From: Volvox africanus
Taxonomy: Eukaryota; Chlorophyta; Chlorophyceae; Chlamydomonadales; Volvocaceae
Length of the DNA: 64,000 nt
Direction of reading: 5' to 3'
Assembly (NCBI GenBank): GCA_030268105.1
Contig: BSDZ01000022.1
Span: 620,001 to 684,000, forward strand
Positions 20,572-29,575 of the stretch are shown here, in pieces. Position 1 is the stretch's first letter. Each line of letters starts with the position of its first letter. A model generated the notes under the pieces. That model had not been told where the DNA came from, did not search any database, and saw nothing but the letters and a program-made list of their open reading frames with translations. The position numbers and the translations under genes were made by a program.

Positions 20572-21446
20572 GGGACTGTCCAAGCGTGCACTGTGCAACC
20601 TTATTTTAGCACAGTTAACACGGTGCATAATTTGTTAGGCTTTCCCAAGCCGTCTGACGGGGACAATGTACTTTTGTCGGCGTTTTACAGGGTTTGGGAA
20701 CGGCTACAGGTCTCGCTGACCCCGTCCTCCACCCTGGTCCTCACCTTCAGTGCCATAGACGCGTGATCCTTATATGAGCGGCTCCCGTCGGCACCAGTCT
20801 CGTCCGACCTGTTTATCCCTCTCCTGTTTGTCATACTTCGTTTCTGTCTGTTTCTCTGGCTGGACTCCCTGCTTTCCATCGTCTGGGCGCGTGTGTCCGT
20901 TGTAGACGGCGAATCAACCTTCCAGGACCTTTCAGTACTTCCAGTACAGACCTTCCAGCCCCTGCACTGGAAAGGCCGCTTAGTCGCACCCAAGTTGGCC
21001 CCGGTGTTGCAGTTTCCATCGGGCAATCTGCCGCACCTACGGGTGGCCCTTTCGCAATGGTTTGCCTGGTATGCATCGCATCTCTGGCCGGTGCACCAGA
21101 CAATGCAAGGGGCAGAGCGTTGGTTTGGTCATGTTTTGTCACAGTGCAGTTTGGAGCGGCTACGGTCCGTGCATACCCTGTATGCACGGACCATGGCTGC
21201 TCCAAACTGCATACCCTGTACAGCCTGCGTTGCGGCGGTGCTTCTGCCGGTGCCTCTGCCACTCGTGTGGCGGGGGTGCCCCTGGATATCATTGAAGCCT
21301 TTGGCGGCTGGGCTGCAGGGTCCTCAGCGTTGCGGGAGCACGACCTCAACTTGGGGGATCGTGGCTGCCCATGTGCGTTCGCGTTTTTTAGCCCTCTCGC
21401 GGCCTGGCGCGTCGCACCAGTGGCGGGGCAGTATTTTCACAGCTGA
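20572..21446 (+). pseudogene. DIRS copy B tyrosine recombinase, C-terminal piece
   Basis: Continuation of 13067-13400. Parts visible are LVAPKLAPVLQFPSGNLPH, SLRCGGASAGASATRVAGV and AFGGWAAGSSALREHDLNLG. The position equivalent to the copy A EHY is EHD, so the presumed tyrosine nucleophile is lost. A stop near 20764 and a perfect-looking 29-bp-arm palindrome at 21147-21209, absent from copies A and C, further disrupt it. Confidence 0.75.
21147..21209. repeat. Palindrome inside DIRS copy B recombinase
   Basis: Arms 21147-21175 and 21181-21209 (29 bp, three mismatches) around the loop CCCTG. Arm 2 is an inverted copy of arm 1. Copies A and C have only one arm here, so the second arm was added in copy B. 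Confidence 0.85.
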
Positions 21447-21805
21447 GAGGGGGTTTCTCTTCCTTTGGCAAAAGTCTCATAGCAGGAGCTAATGCAGGCT
21501 ATGCGTAGCTTAAGCCGGGTTAGCTACGGTGCAGGACCTTACGTCCGATGAGTGGTACGACTCGAGGAGGGTGATCCGTGTCCTCAGGTTCGCTATGAGT
21601 AGCGCTTGCAGGCTTTATTACTTATCTTGTTTTTGTTGTTCAGCTTGCGCCCTGCCTTCCCACCCTGGAGGTCGCGTCACCCGCCTGGCGCTCTGCTTCA
21701 TTTTTTCTTTCCTTTGGTTCGGAACGACCTTTCTTTGGTCAGGCCGTTAGAGCACAGCCAATCTGTAACAGAAATGGCAATTGCAAAAGTCTCGTAGCAG
21801 GAGCT

Positions 21806-23045
21806 AAGCTACATATAGCGCGCATTATCGTCGATGCATTGGTCGGTGTGACCTAACAAGACGATAAGCGAACGTAATGCTGAGGGTGAAACAGCGTGGT
21901 GTGTTGGGGTGCGATACGAAGAATACACGCAATCCGACAACTACCACATGGTCGGGTACACTGGGTTGGCACTTCACCAGTCATCCAGGGCCCGCTGCGG
22001 CACGCTGAGTGTGCTGCCGGCCATCACCCCAGCACCCTAACACCAACACATTCTGTCATGCAAGGGGCTGAACTCGCTCGCTCTCCCCTGGCAATCCAAC
22101 ATCCAGACTCCTCCCCCTGTGTGATCACATCTTCCTGCCCAGTCGCCTAACCACCCGGACAAAGATAATGAACACCCACCCAATACGCCGCGCAGGTCCT
22201 GTCGCAGCGCAGCCCAGATCTTCGCTGCCTTAGCTGCCTGGTACTCTTGGCTGGCTGCTGGGAGTGGTGCGGTGCCCTGTGGCAGCCTGTCACTGGCACT
22301 GCACGATCCCGTCAGCTGTGCACCGTCAGCGGCTTCTGCAGGGCGGAGGATACGAGCTGAGAACTGTGGTCGTGTGATGGCCACCCAGGCCTCCCCACCA
22401 TCAGTCCGAGCATGGCCCTGCGGCACAAGGCCGGTGTTGTACTTGGGAGACGCCTGATGGGAGCGAATTCTCACATGGGGGTGATTGGGAAATGCGAAAT
22501 GCTGGGGGGAGGGGAAGGGACGCCCGATTCTTATGGGTGGATTCGCGGTCTTCATGGGGTCCGTGGTCTGTCCTTGTTAACCAAATCCTCGTACTAATAA
22601 TGTCCGCGCACCAGACATGAATTCAATTGAAGGCCTTAATCGTGCACACTTCCATAGCTTTAAATTTTTTCAAGCAGCGGCTCTGAGGGCAAACCAAAAA
22701 CACCGCTGGACCCAGCGTGCTGAGAATAAAGCGCTTCAGTCCCTGGGTATGCCCTGCACTGCTGCTTGACCGCGACCGTAAGTGCATGTCACCTCTTAAC
22801 GGGTTATACATAATGTTCGCTCATCTCGGCCTAATTGTCCTAATTGTCAGTAAAGAGCGGACTTTCACTCCGTAATTACAATTTCTATGTATGTCAATCC
22901 TAAAGGACTGTGAGAAAGGGAGACGTCCTGCGAAATTAACCATATCTATTTGTAAATTTTTAACTAGTTATGCATTTCTAAGGTTCATCACACTTGCGGA
23001 TCAACGATCTGGCGTGAGTTGTACCGGGTATCGGTATCGCGAGTA
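21806..23045. other. Spacer between DIRS copies B and C
   Basis: 1.24 kb with no similarity to the flanking elements. A minus-strand open frame at 22037-22555 has an exon-like Ala/Arg-rich stretch (AAKAAKIWAALRQDLRG), but no family is recognised and it is not called as a gene. The last 400 bp look AT-rich and non-coding. Confidence 0.45.
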
Positions 23046-23207
23046 TAATGCGGGCTATGCGTAGCTTAAGCCGGGTTAGCTGCGGTACAGGACCTTACGT
23101 CCGATGAGTGGTACGACTCGAGGAGGGCGATCCGTGTCCTCAGGTTCGCTATAAGTAGCACTTGCTAGCTTTATTACTTATCTTGTTTTTGTTGTTCAGC
23201 TCGCGCT
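23046..23207 (+). repeat. Split direct repeat A1 of DIRS copy C
   Basis: 162 bp, nearly identical to 27223-27384, including GAGTGGTACGACTCGAGGAGG. Copies A and B have the corresponding internal A2 (near 5790-5965 and 21490-21650) but no A1, since their left ends are lost. Confidence 0.85.
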
Positions 23208-23402
23208 GAACAACTAAACAGGTCCCGCGCCTTAGGCGCGCTTTCTGTTAGTAACCGCTGTGCCTTCGGCTCTTCAGCAAGACTCTTCGAGTTCAGTACC
23301 CGCTGTGGGACATAATATTTGGTTGCCATCATCGGTGGCAAATTTGGCATCCAGTCTGCTCATCTTCGTGTGGTTGGCGGTTATGCTTGTGAAGTAACTG
23401 CC

Positions 23403-24058
23403 ATGACGCCCGAACAATACTTCTCTCAGCATTCTGGACTAATGAGCGGCGGTAACACGCCTCTCGGAGCAGTGCATCCGGGCTCGATGCCCAGGCAGAT
23501 ATCGGCTCAAGGCGCGCCAGGGGGACCAGACATCGTCGGCATGCTGTCACAAATGCAGCAGGACTTAGCCAGTGTCAATGCCCGACTCAACAGTCAAGGT
23601 GCGACGTCTGGCCCTGAGTTTGACCTGCGTGCATTGCTAGAGGATTACGCATCGCCGCAAGTGCAACGGTTGCCTAGCGGCGCCCGGTACCCGTTTCCCG
23701 ACTTTCTCCTTCACAATTTACCGGGGACCATGTCTGCTGACAACCTGGTATTACACAACTACCGTGGGATCCCGGAATGGCAGCACTTGGAGCAGGCGCA
23801 GAGGGGTCATCCGGATCGCGCCGGATCGCTCGTCTACGAGATGAGCATTCTGCTCACTCTACTTAGCGTGGTCGAGTTAGTTCGTCCCGGATTATCCATT
23901 ATTCGGCGCTTTATAGGCCACTGTAACCTTCGACAGGATTGGTTGGCCGCCGGGGTCGTGGACGTGGCGTCGGTGGTCGTGTTGTTCAGCCTGCGCGCGC
24001 CGTCACGGCTGCTGGTGCCTTGGCCCAGACGGGGTCGGGGCAGGGCCATTAGATCATG
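23403..24058 (+). pseudogene. DIRS copy C gag-like region, internally deleted
   Basis: It starts MTPEQYFSQHSGLMSGG, and without internal stops reads GPDIVGMLSQMQQDLASVN, GPEFDLRALLEDYASPQ, NLPGTMSADNLVLHNYRG and SILLTLLSVVELV. After IGHCNLRQDWLA the ~260 bp present in copies A and B are missing, and the frame runs into Arg-rich nonsense. The N-terminal half is the best evidence for the native Gag sequence in this window. Confidence 0.65.
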
Positions 24059-26062
24059 CCCTTGCATTCCGCTACACCCCTGCATGCGCGGGTCACTGCT
24101 AGGTTGGCTGCGTGGAAAGCTATTGGTGCGGATACACGCACGTTGCACGTGTTGAAGCATGGTGTCCCGGTGGAGTTCTTGGGGGACCGTCCGCCACCTG
24201 CGTTCGATCTACCCAGTTTCCCGGTCACCATTGAGCAGCGCCGATGGTGGTTAGAACAAGAGGAGCCCCGGTTGATCACGCTTGGCGCTATATCCCGGGT
24301 GGAGGCCCCTCAGGCAGTCAAGCATGTGGTGAACGCGTTCTGTGTGCCCAAACCGGGTAGTGGGTCGTGGCGGTTGGTTGTCAACCTGAAGCGCATGAAT
24401 ATTGCGCAGAAGGCCTACAAGTGTCGTTATGAGTCCCTCCGTACGCTGCGACGGATGGGTATTCAGGGCTCATGGATGGTTAAGGTGGATCTGCCGGATG
24501 CCTTCTACCACATTCCCATTCGTGAGGCCGACCGTCGTTTCTTTGTTTTTCGTTTCTGAGGTGTGTTGTACCAGGTGAACGCACTACCAATGGGCTGGCT
24601 CAACAGCCCTTATTGGTTTTCCAAGATCATGCGCAACGTCGTGCGTTTCTGGCGTGATCCCCTGGCCTCGGTTGGTGGTGGGCGTCCTCACCTAAAACCC
24701 CCCCTTCCCCCACACCAGTTTTATCCCCCGGCGAGGTGTGGTCGGCCCGCCCGGCTGGGTGTGCGTGTCTTACCGTACCTTGATGATTTTATGTTTGTTT
24801 TTGCTTCCGAGCAACAAGCCCGTGTTGGAGCCCAGTGGATCAAGGAGAGCATTGAATTCTTGGGCCTATCTTGCCATCCCATGAAGTGCCAGTGGACGCC
24901 ATCTCAGTCCGTTTACCATTTAGGTATCACTGTTAATACATTGGATGGTTTGTTTGAGAAGCCCAAGGAGAAGTTGGCCAAGTTGCGCCGGCTGGCGATT
25001 GGACTGCGCATTACAGCCAAGAAGAACCGCCGCCTGGTTCAGAAGCGAGAGCTGGCTAAGTTGTGTGGTTTCGCTCAGAGTGTGAAGCTGGCCCTCACCC
25101 CCGCCCCCCTTTTCCTTCGCAACTTCTATGATGACCTCAAGCAGCCGGTGGGCTGGTCTGGCAGGGTGCGCCTGTCTCGGGGTTCTATGCGGGATCTTGA
25201 TTGGTGGACGGCGGTGCCTACCCGACACTGTTCTGCGGCCATTCACTTGGGCCCCGCGGCTGTTGAGCTGTCTGTGGATGCATCCCGTCACTCGTGGGGC
25301 GCAGTGCTGCATGGTCGCACGGCGCGCGGTTACTGGTCGTGTGCTGAGGTACCCGCGCACATCAATTGGAAGGAGCTGCGTGCCGTACGTTATGCATTGG
25401 AGTCCTTTTTGCCTTACGTGCAGCAGCGAGTCGTTTTGATTCGGGAGGATAACATGTGTACGCAGGCCGTTATAGGCCGCCTTTCTTCTCGGTCGCCCAC
25501 TATGCATGCTGAGCTCCAGTGCTTGTGGGATTTTCTTCAGAAGCACGGCATCATCGTACAAGTCGAGCGTGTCGATAGTGCAGCTAATCAGGCGGATGTG
25601 GCTTCCCGTTGGGTTGGTTGGGTTGATCGGGGTGACTACCGACTCCACCCTCGTTATTTTCGTTTGCTAGAGCGCCGGTTTGGTCCGTTCGATGTGGATC
25701 TGTTCGCCACGCACCTCAACACGCATGTGCCGTGCTTCTTTTCGCTTTTTCATTGCCCTGGCTTGGCCGGGGTCAACGTCTTGCTGCAGCCCTGGGGTGG
25801 GTCCAATGCTTACGGCTGCCCGCCCTTGGACACGGACTTCTTGTTGGCCGTGGTGCAGAAGGTCCGGGAGGAGCAAGCGTGCGTCACGTTGGTGGTGCCC
25901 TATTGGACGGCACAACCATGGTGGCAGCTGCTGATGGAGCTACCGGTGGATCTGGTCTTCCTGCCTTCCAATACGGAGCTGTTCGCTCTGGGCGAGGGCG
26001 GGTCGAGCCGCTACCTACCCCCCCCTCAGTGGCAGGTGGTGGCAGTACGAGTGCAATGGTAG
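24056..26062 (+). pseudogene. DIRS copy C RT-RNase H with one nonsense codon
   Basis: A single frame of 669 codons broken only by TGA at 24557-24559 (FRF*GVLYQ where copies A and B have FCDVLYQ). Order: N-terminal linker, RT with DAFYHIPIREADRRF, LPMGWLNSPYWFSKIM and YLDDFMFVFASEQQ; RNase H with VDASRHSWGAVLHGR, INWKELRAVRYALES, REDNMCTQAVIG and ANQADVASRWV; then a DIRS C-terminal domain FGPFDVDLFATHLNTHVP, ACVTLVVPYWTAQPWW and LVFLPSNTELFALG. It lacks the 8-nt deletion seen in copies A and B, so it represents the older intact frame. Confidence 0.85.
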
Positions 26063-27180
26063 ATTGGGCGCTCATGCACGGTGGTAGCAGCTCCGCGTGC
26101 GCACGGCGCACGCGGAGCTGCTACCACCGTGCCTCACTATGCGTTGGACATGCGTTTGGCGACTGCCCCCCCGTTGGTCACCGGGTTACTGGTCGAACAT
26201 CTGCAAGCGGCGGCTCCTGGTCGGGATCACTCCTTGCGCCTGGAGCAGATCGCCACAGTCATCATGGCGCGTATCGGTACCAAGACTTGGCAGTCTTATG
26301 CCTCTCATTTTTCAGCGTTTGTGCGTTTTTGTATCGGGGAGGGTGTGGACTTCTTGCCTGCCTCTCGTTACACTGGGTTGTTATGGGCGCAATTCCTGGC
26401 TGCCCGGGGGACTGTCCAGGCGCGCACTGCACAACCTTATTTTAGCGCAGTTAACACGGTGCATGATTTGTTAGGCTTTCCGAAGCCGTGTGACGGAGAC
26501 AACGTACTTTTGTCGGCGTTTCGCAGGGGTTGGGAGCGCCTACAGGTCTCGCTAACCCCGCCCTCCGCCCTGGTCCTCGCCTTCAGTGCCATAGACGCGT
26601 GGTCCTTATATGAGCGGCTCCCGTCGGTGCCAGTCGCGTCCGACCTGTTTATCCCTCTCCTGTTTGTCGTACTTAGTTTTTGTCTGTTTCTCCGGCCGGA
26701 CTCCCTACTGTCCGTAGTTTGGGCGCGTGTGTCTCTTGTTGATGGCGAGTCGACCTTCCAGTACAAGCCCCTGCACTGGAAAGGCCGCTTAGTCGCGCCT
26801 GAGTTGGCCCCGGTATTGCAGTTTCCGTTGGGCAATCTGCCGCACCTACGGGTGGCCCTTTCACAGTTATTTGCGCGGGATACGTCGCGTCTCTGGCCGG
26901 TGCGCCAGACAACGCAAGGGGCGGAGCGTTGGTTTGGTCGTGTTTTGTCGCAGTGCGGTTTGGAGCGGCTTCGGCCCGTCCATACCCTGTACAGTCTGCG
27001 TCGCGGCGGTGCTTCCTGGATATTATCGAAGCCTTCGGCGGCTGGGCCGCAGGTTCCTCAGCGTTGCGGGAGCACTACCTCGACTTGGGGGTTCGTGGCT
27101 GCCCTTATGCGTTCGCGTTTTTTAGCCCTCTCGCGGCCCGGCGCGTCGCACCAGTGGCGGGACAGTTTTTCAACCGCTGA
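26059..27180 (+). pseudogene. DIRS copy C tyrosine recombinase, frameshifted
   Basis: Nearly the whole recombinase is readable from ~26081: TKTWQSYASHFSAFVRFCI, ARTAQPYFSAVNTVHDLLG, LYERLPSVPVASDLFIPLL and HTLYSLRRGGAS with both arginines. Directly after RRGGAS a deletion of about 38 nt relative to copies A and B shifts the frame, so the segment with the tyrosine nucleophile is out of frame (it can still be read as SSALREHYLDLG in another frame). A 27-bp palindrome disrupts the N-terminal region. Confidence 0.8.
26076..26132. repeat. Perfect palindrome inside DIRS copy C
   Basis: Arms 26076-26102 and 26106-26132 are exact 27-bp reverse complements (GCACGGTGGTAGCAGC..) around ACG. Copies A and B have only a single version of this stretch. 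Confidence 0.9.
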
Positions 27181-27222
27181 GAGGGGGTTTCTCTTCCTTT
27201 GGCAAAATCTCGTAGCAGGAGC

Positions 27223-27384
27223 TAATGCGGGCTATGCGTAGCTTAAGCCGGGTTAGCTACGGTGCAGGACCTAACGTCCGATGAGTGGTACGACTCGAGG
27301 AGGGCGATCCGTGTCCTCAGGTTTGCTATAAGTAGCACTCGCTAGCTTTATTACTTATCTTGTTTTTGTTGTTCAGCTCGCGCT
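27223..27384 (+). repeat. Split direct repeat A2 of DIRS copy C
   Basis: 162-bp internal copy of A1 (23046-23207), flanked by the short B1 and B2 repeats. Confidence 0.85.
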
Positions 27385-27538
27385 CTGTCCTCCCACCCTG
27401 GAAGTCGCGTCACCCGCCTGTCGCTCTGCTACGTTATTTCTTTCCTTTGGTTCGGAACGACCTTTCTTTGGTCAGGCCGTTAGAGCACAGCCAATCTGTA
27501 ACAGAAATGGCAATGGCAAAAGTCTCGTAGCAGGAGCT

Positions 27539-27937
27539 CATATGCGCGAGGACGGCCGTATAACTTAGGCCTCTTACAAGTCCTAATTCGGATTATCTTT
27601 GATAGTATCATTATATAATGTGTATTAGCCCTGGCTCAGCTTGCAAACTAGTTGCCGGCTGGATGATGATCGTCTGTTAACGGTTCTGATAGCCGAACGC
27701 ACCGCATCACGTCTACTTGGCTGTAAGTTTTAATCTTATTGTTCCGAAGTCTTCCGCTGCTCCTGGGATCGTGTCCGAATGCTTTTGCCTGTCTTGTAAG
27801 CTTTTCGGCACTTAGCACTTAACATCCAGACGTGCAGATAGGTGCTTGAGCAGCGAAGAGGGATACAGCAATTTGGTTGCGAGACAGGTTCGTTCACGGA
27901 CTATCTTGCCCTGATCTCTTGTATGTAGGTCCCTACT
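27539..27937. other. Leader region of the gag-only ORF
   Basis: No coding signal. Contains an AT-rich run TCATTATATAATGTG near 27609. No LTR, PBS or match to the chromovirus leader was seen. Confidence 0.4.
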
Positions 27938-28954
27938 ATGGCTGCTGGTTCAAACCTGAGTCCGGATCAGTTGAAGGCATTGAGTGCACGAACGACGGAG
28001 TTAAGGGACTGCTTGAACGGATTCTTGCTGTATCTGTCTGGAGTGCTTGGAAGTGCTTTCGCCACAGAGGCTCCCGATGGAGTTGAAGGACAACGGGGTC
28101 TGTCATCATCTCTGTGCCAAGGTTGCATTGACGGCGATGAGTTGACGAGACTTTCTATACCGAAATTGTGTATCTCGCATGATGCGAAAGAGAGGAGTGG
28201 TGAGCGTCGCACTGCTGATGCAACTCGTGCATATCTGCGTGATGTCAGGAACTATCTGCAGCTGGTCCGTGGTGGCGATTGTGATGCCGTGAGATGTATT
28301 TTCGTAGGGAATACCCTCGAGGGTGTGGCAAAGACATGGTATGACGAATGGACCACTGCACGGGATGACTTCATGTTTGATGAGTTGACTGCTGCTTTGC
28401 TTGCACGCTTCGCCCCGGAAGGTCAGTCACGTGGTATTGAGGCACGCCATTTGCTAGCCCAGGGCTCGTATCACATGCGCTCGAATGAAATGATACCTGC
28501 GTATCAGTCACGTTTTGAGGCTCTTGTGACACCTATTGCTAACTTTACCGAGGAGGATCGTATCTTCTGGTTTCAGCGAGGTCTTTCAGATTCTTTGGCT
28601 GGTGAATGTGCCACTGACTTGACGGGGAGAAGATTCCAGTCGTATGTGGATTTGGTGGAATCTGCTCGTGGGGCTGAGATGCGTATCTTGGCTAGACAAA
28701 GTGCTTCTCGTGTACCTGCCATGCAAACGCAAGATCCAATCGGCCAGGGCAGCGGCCGGCACATGGGCCGGCGCAGGGGTCGCAGCGCTCGTGGTGTTTT
28801 GAGCTCAGGAACTCGGAGAACGACTGGTGCATGTCCAAATTTGAGGCCGGTGCAAGGCAAGAGGAAGAGGGGTCCACTGACTGCAGTGGCTATGCACAAT
28901 GTTGACCCTGGAACAAAGCAGTTGCGGATCGATAACAAGAGGCAGGCAAAATAA
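27938..28954 (+). CDS. Gag-like protein without pol
   Basis: 338 codons, intact, ATG at 27938 and TAA at 28952. Residues ~90-250 align with the chromovirus Gag at 14629: shared motifs RDVRNYLQLVRGG, WYDEWTTARDDF, LLARFAPEGQSR, AYQSRFEALVTPIANF, IFWFQRGL and GECATDLTGR. I judge them about half identical. It lacks the CCHC knuckle; instead the C-terminus is basic (HMGRRRGRSARG). No protease/RT follows, and no LTR pair is visible within ~400 bp on either side. It may be a relic of a related element, a gag-only non-autonomous element, or a retained Gag-derived gene. The intact frame next to disabled DIRS copies favours recent origin or selection, but this cannot be decided here. Confidence 0.75.
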   Translation: MAAGSNLSPDQLKALSARTTELRDCLNGFLLYLSGVLGSAFATEAPDGVEGQRGLSSSLCQGCIDGDELTRLSIPKLCISHDAKERSGERRTADATRAYLRDVRNYLQLVRGGDCDAVRCIFVGNTLEGVAKTWYDEWTTARDDFMFDELTAALLARFAPEGQSRGIEARHLLAQGSYHMRSNEMIPAYQSRFEALVTPIANFTEEDRIFWFQRGLSDSLAGECATDLTGRRFQSYVDLVESARGAEMRILARQSASRVPAMQTQDPIGQGSGRHMGRRRGRSARGVLSSGTRRTTGACPNLRPVQGKRKRGPLTAVAMHNVDPGTKQLRIDNKRQAK

Positions 28955-29575
28955 GGATGCATGCAATCTTAGCTTACGCGTCAGGGAAAGGGAAAGGTCT
29001 CCCTGAGATGTGTGTCGGATCATCTCATGAGGGATTGTCTATTGTTGCCGCCTTTGGCTCAGAGGCCCGGGTTAGATTGAAGGGGACACTGTTTGGGAAG
29101 GTAGTACAAGCATGTGTGCAGTGGTCGTCAGTGTGACCACCCGTGAGGGCATTGTTGCCTTCGGTCCTTGAACAGATTAGATTGAGAGTGTGATTGAATG
29201 TTGAATTTTGCCTGGCGTTCGCACTTGAAGTATGGGTTTTGACTCGCTGTGTAATTTGTTTGCACTGTCCTTCCTCCGTAATTTGTTAGGCCACGTAAAA
29301 AACGTGGCCAGCAGTCCTGTTTGCAAATTTAAACCTAAGTTACCCTATATCGGTTGACTTATGACCAACGCCTCTGCCAAATTTTGTCTAATTAATGGCT
29401 TAATATATAACCTTGTATGACAATAACTAAACCCGTAAAATTAAATCACATATTATAAAAATTAAATCAGATGAAGTCCGCCTTGCACAAAAGTGGCAAG
29501 GAAATAAATTGCGCACAAGACAGCACACCAAATACTTGATGGTGCTGAATCCGAAATGGTCACTACAATCGTCAA
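28955..29575. other. 3' region of gag-like ORF / gap before Mini-RNase III gene
   Basis: Non-coding on both strands. Contains a hairpin GGCCACGT-AAAAA-ACGTGGCC at 29289-29309 and TGTAA near 29250 (TGTAA is the usual volvocine polyadenylation signal), compatible with the 3' end of a plus-strand transcript from 27938. Confidence 0.45.

Larger units (their letters stand above)
10106..21805 (+). mobile_element. DIRS/PAT-type retrotransposon, copy B (interrupted)
   Basis: Plus-strand element in three pieces: 10106-12216 (gag and RT start), 13067-13400 (recombinase start) and 20572-21805 (rest of recombinase and terminal repeats ending GTAGCAGGAGCT). Between the first two pieces ~0.85 kb of unrelated DNA replaces the RT-RNase H C-terminal region. 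Between the last two sits a complete LTR retrotransposon. It shares with copy A the shortened left end and the 8-nt RT deletion (site near 11517), so A and B descend from one defective element. Confidence 0.85.
23046..27538 (+). mobile_element. DIRS/PAT-type retrotransposon, copy C
   Basis: The best preserved DIRS copy. Left terminal repeat A1 is 23046-23207 (162 bp, starting TAATGCGGGC). The same 162 bp recurs internally as A2 at 27223-27384, preceded by B1 (~27202-27223) and followed at the right end by B2 (27515-27538), both ending GTAGCAGGAGCT. This A1..B1-A2..B2 order is the split direct repeat structure of PAT/kangaroo elements, which integrate as circles through the recombinase and leave no target duplication. 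Defects: ~260 bp deleted in gag, a TGA in RT and a ~38-bp deletion in the recombinase. Confidence 0.9.

Noticed and set aside
22037..22555. 172-residue minus-strand frame between DIRS copies
   Set aside because: Partly exon-like composition but no family, no clear start or splice partners; kept only as a remark in the spacer entry.
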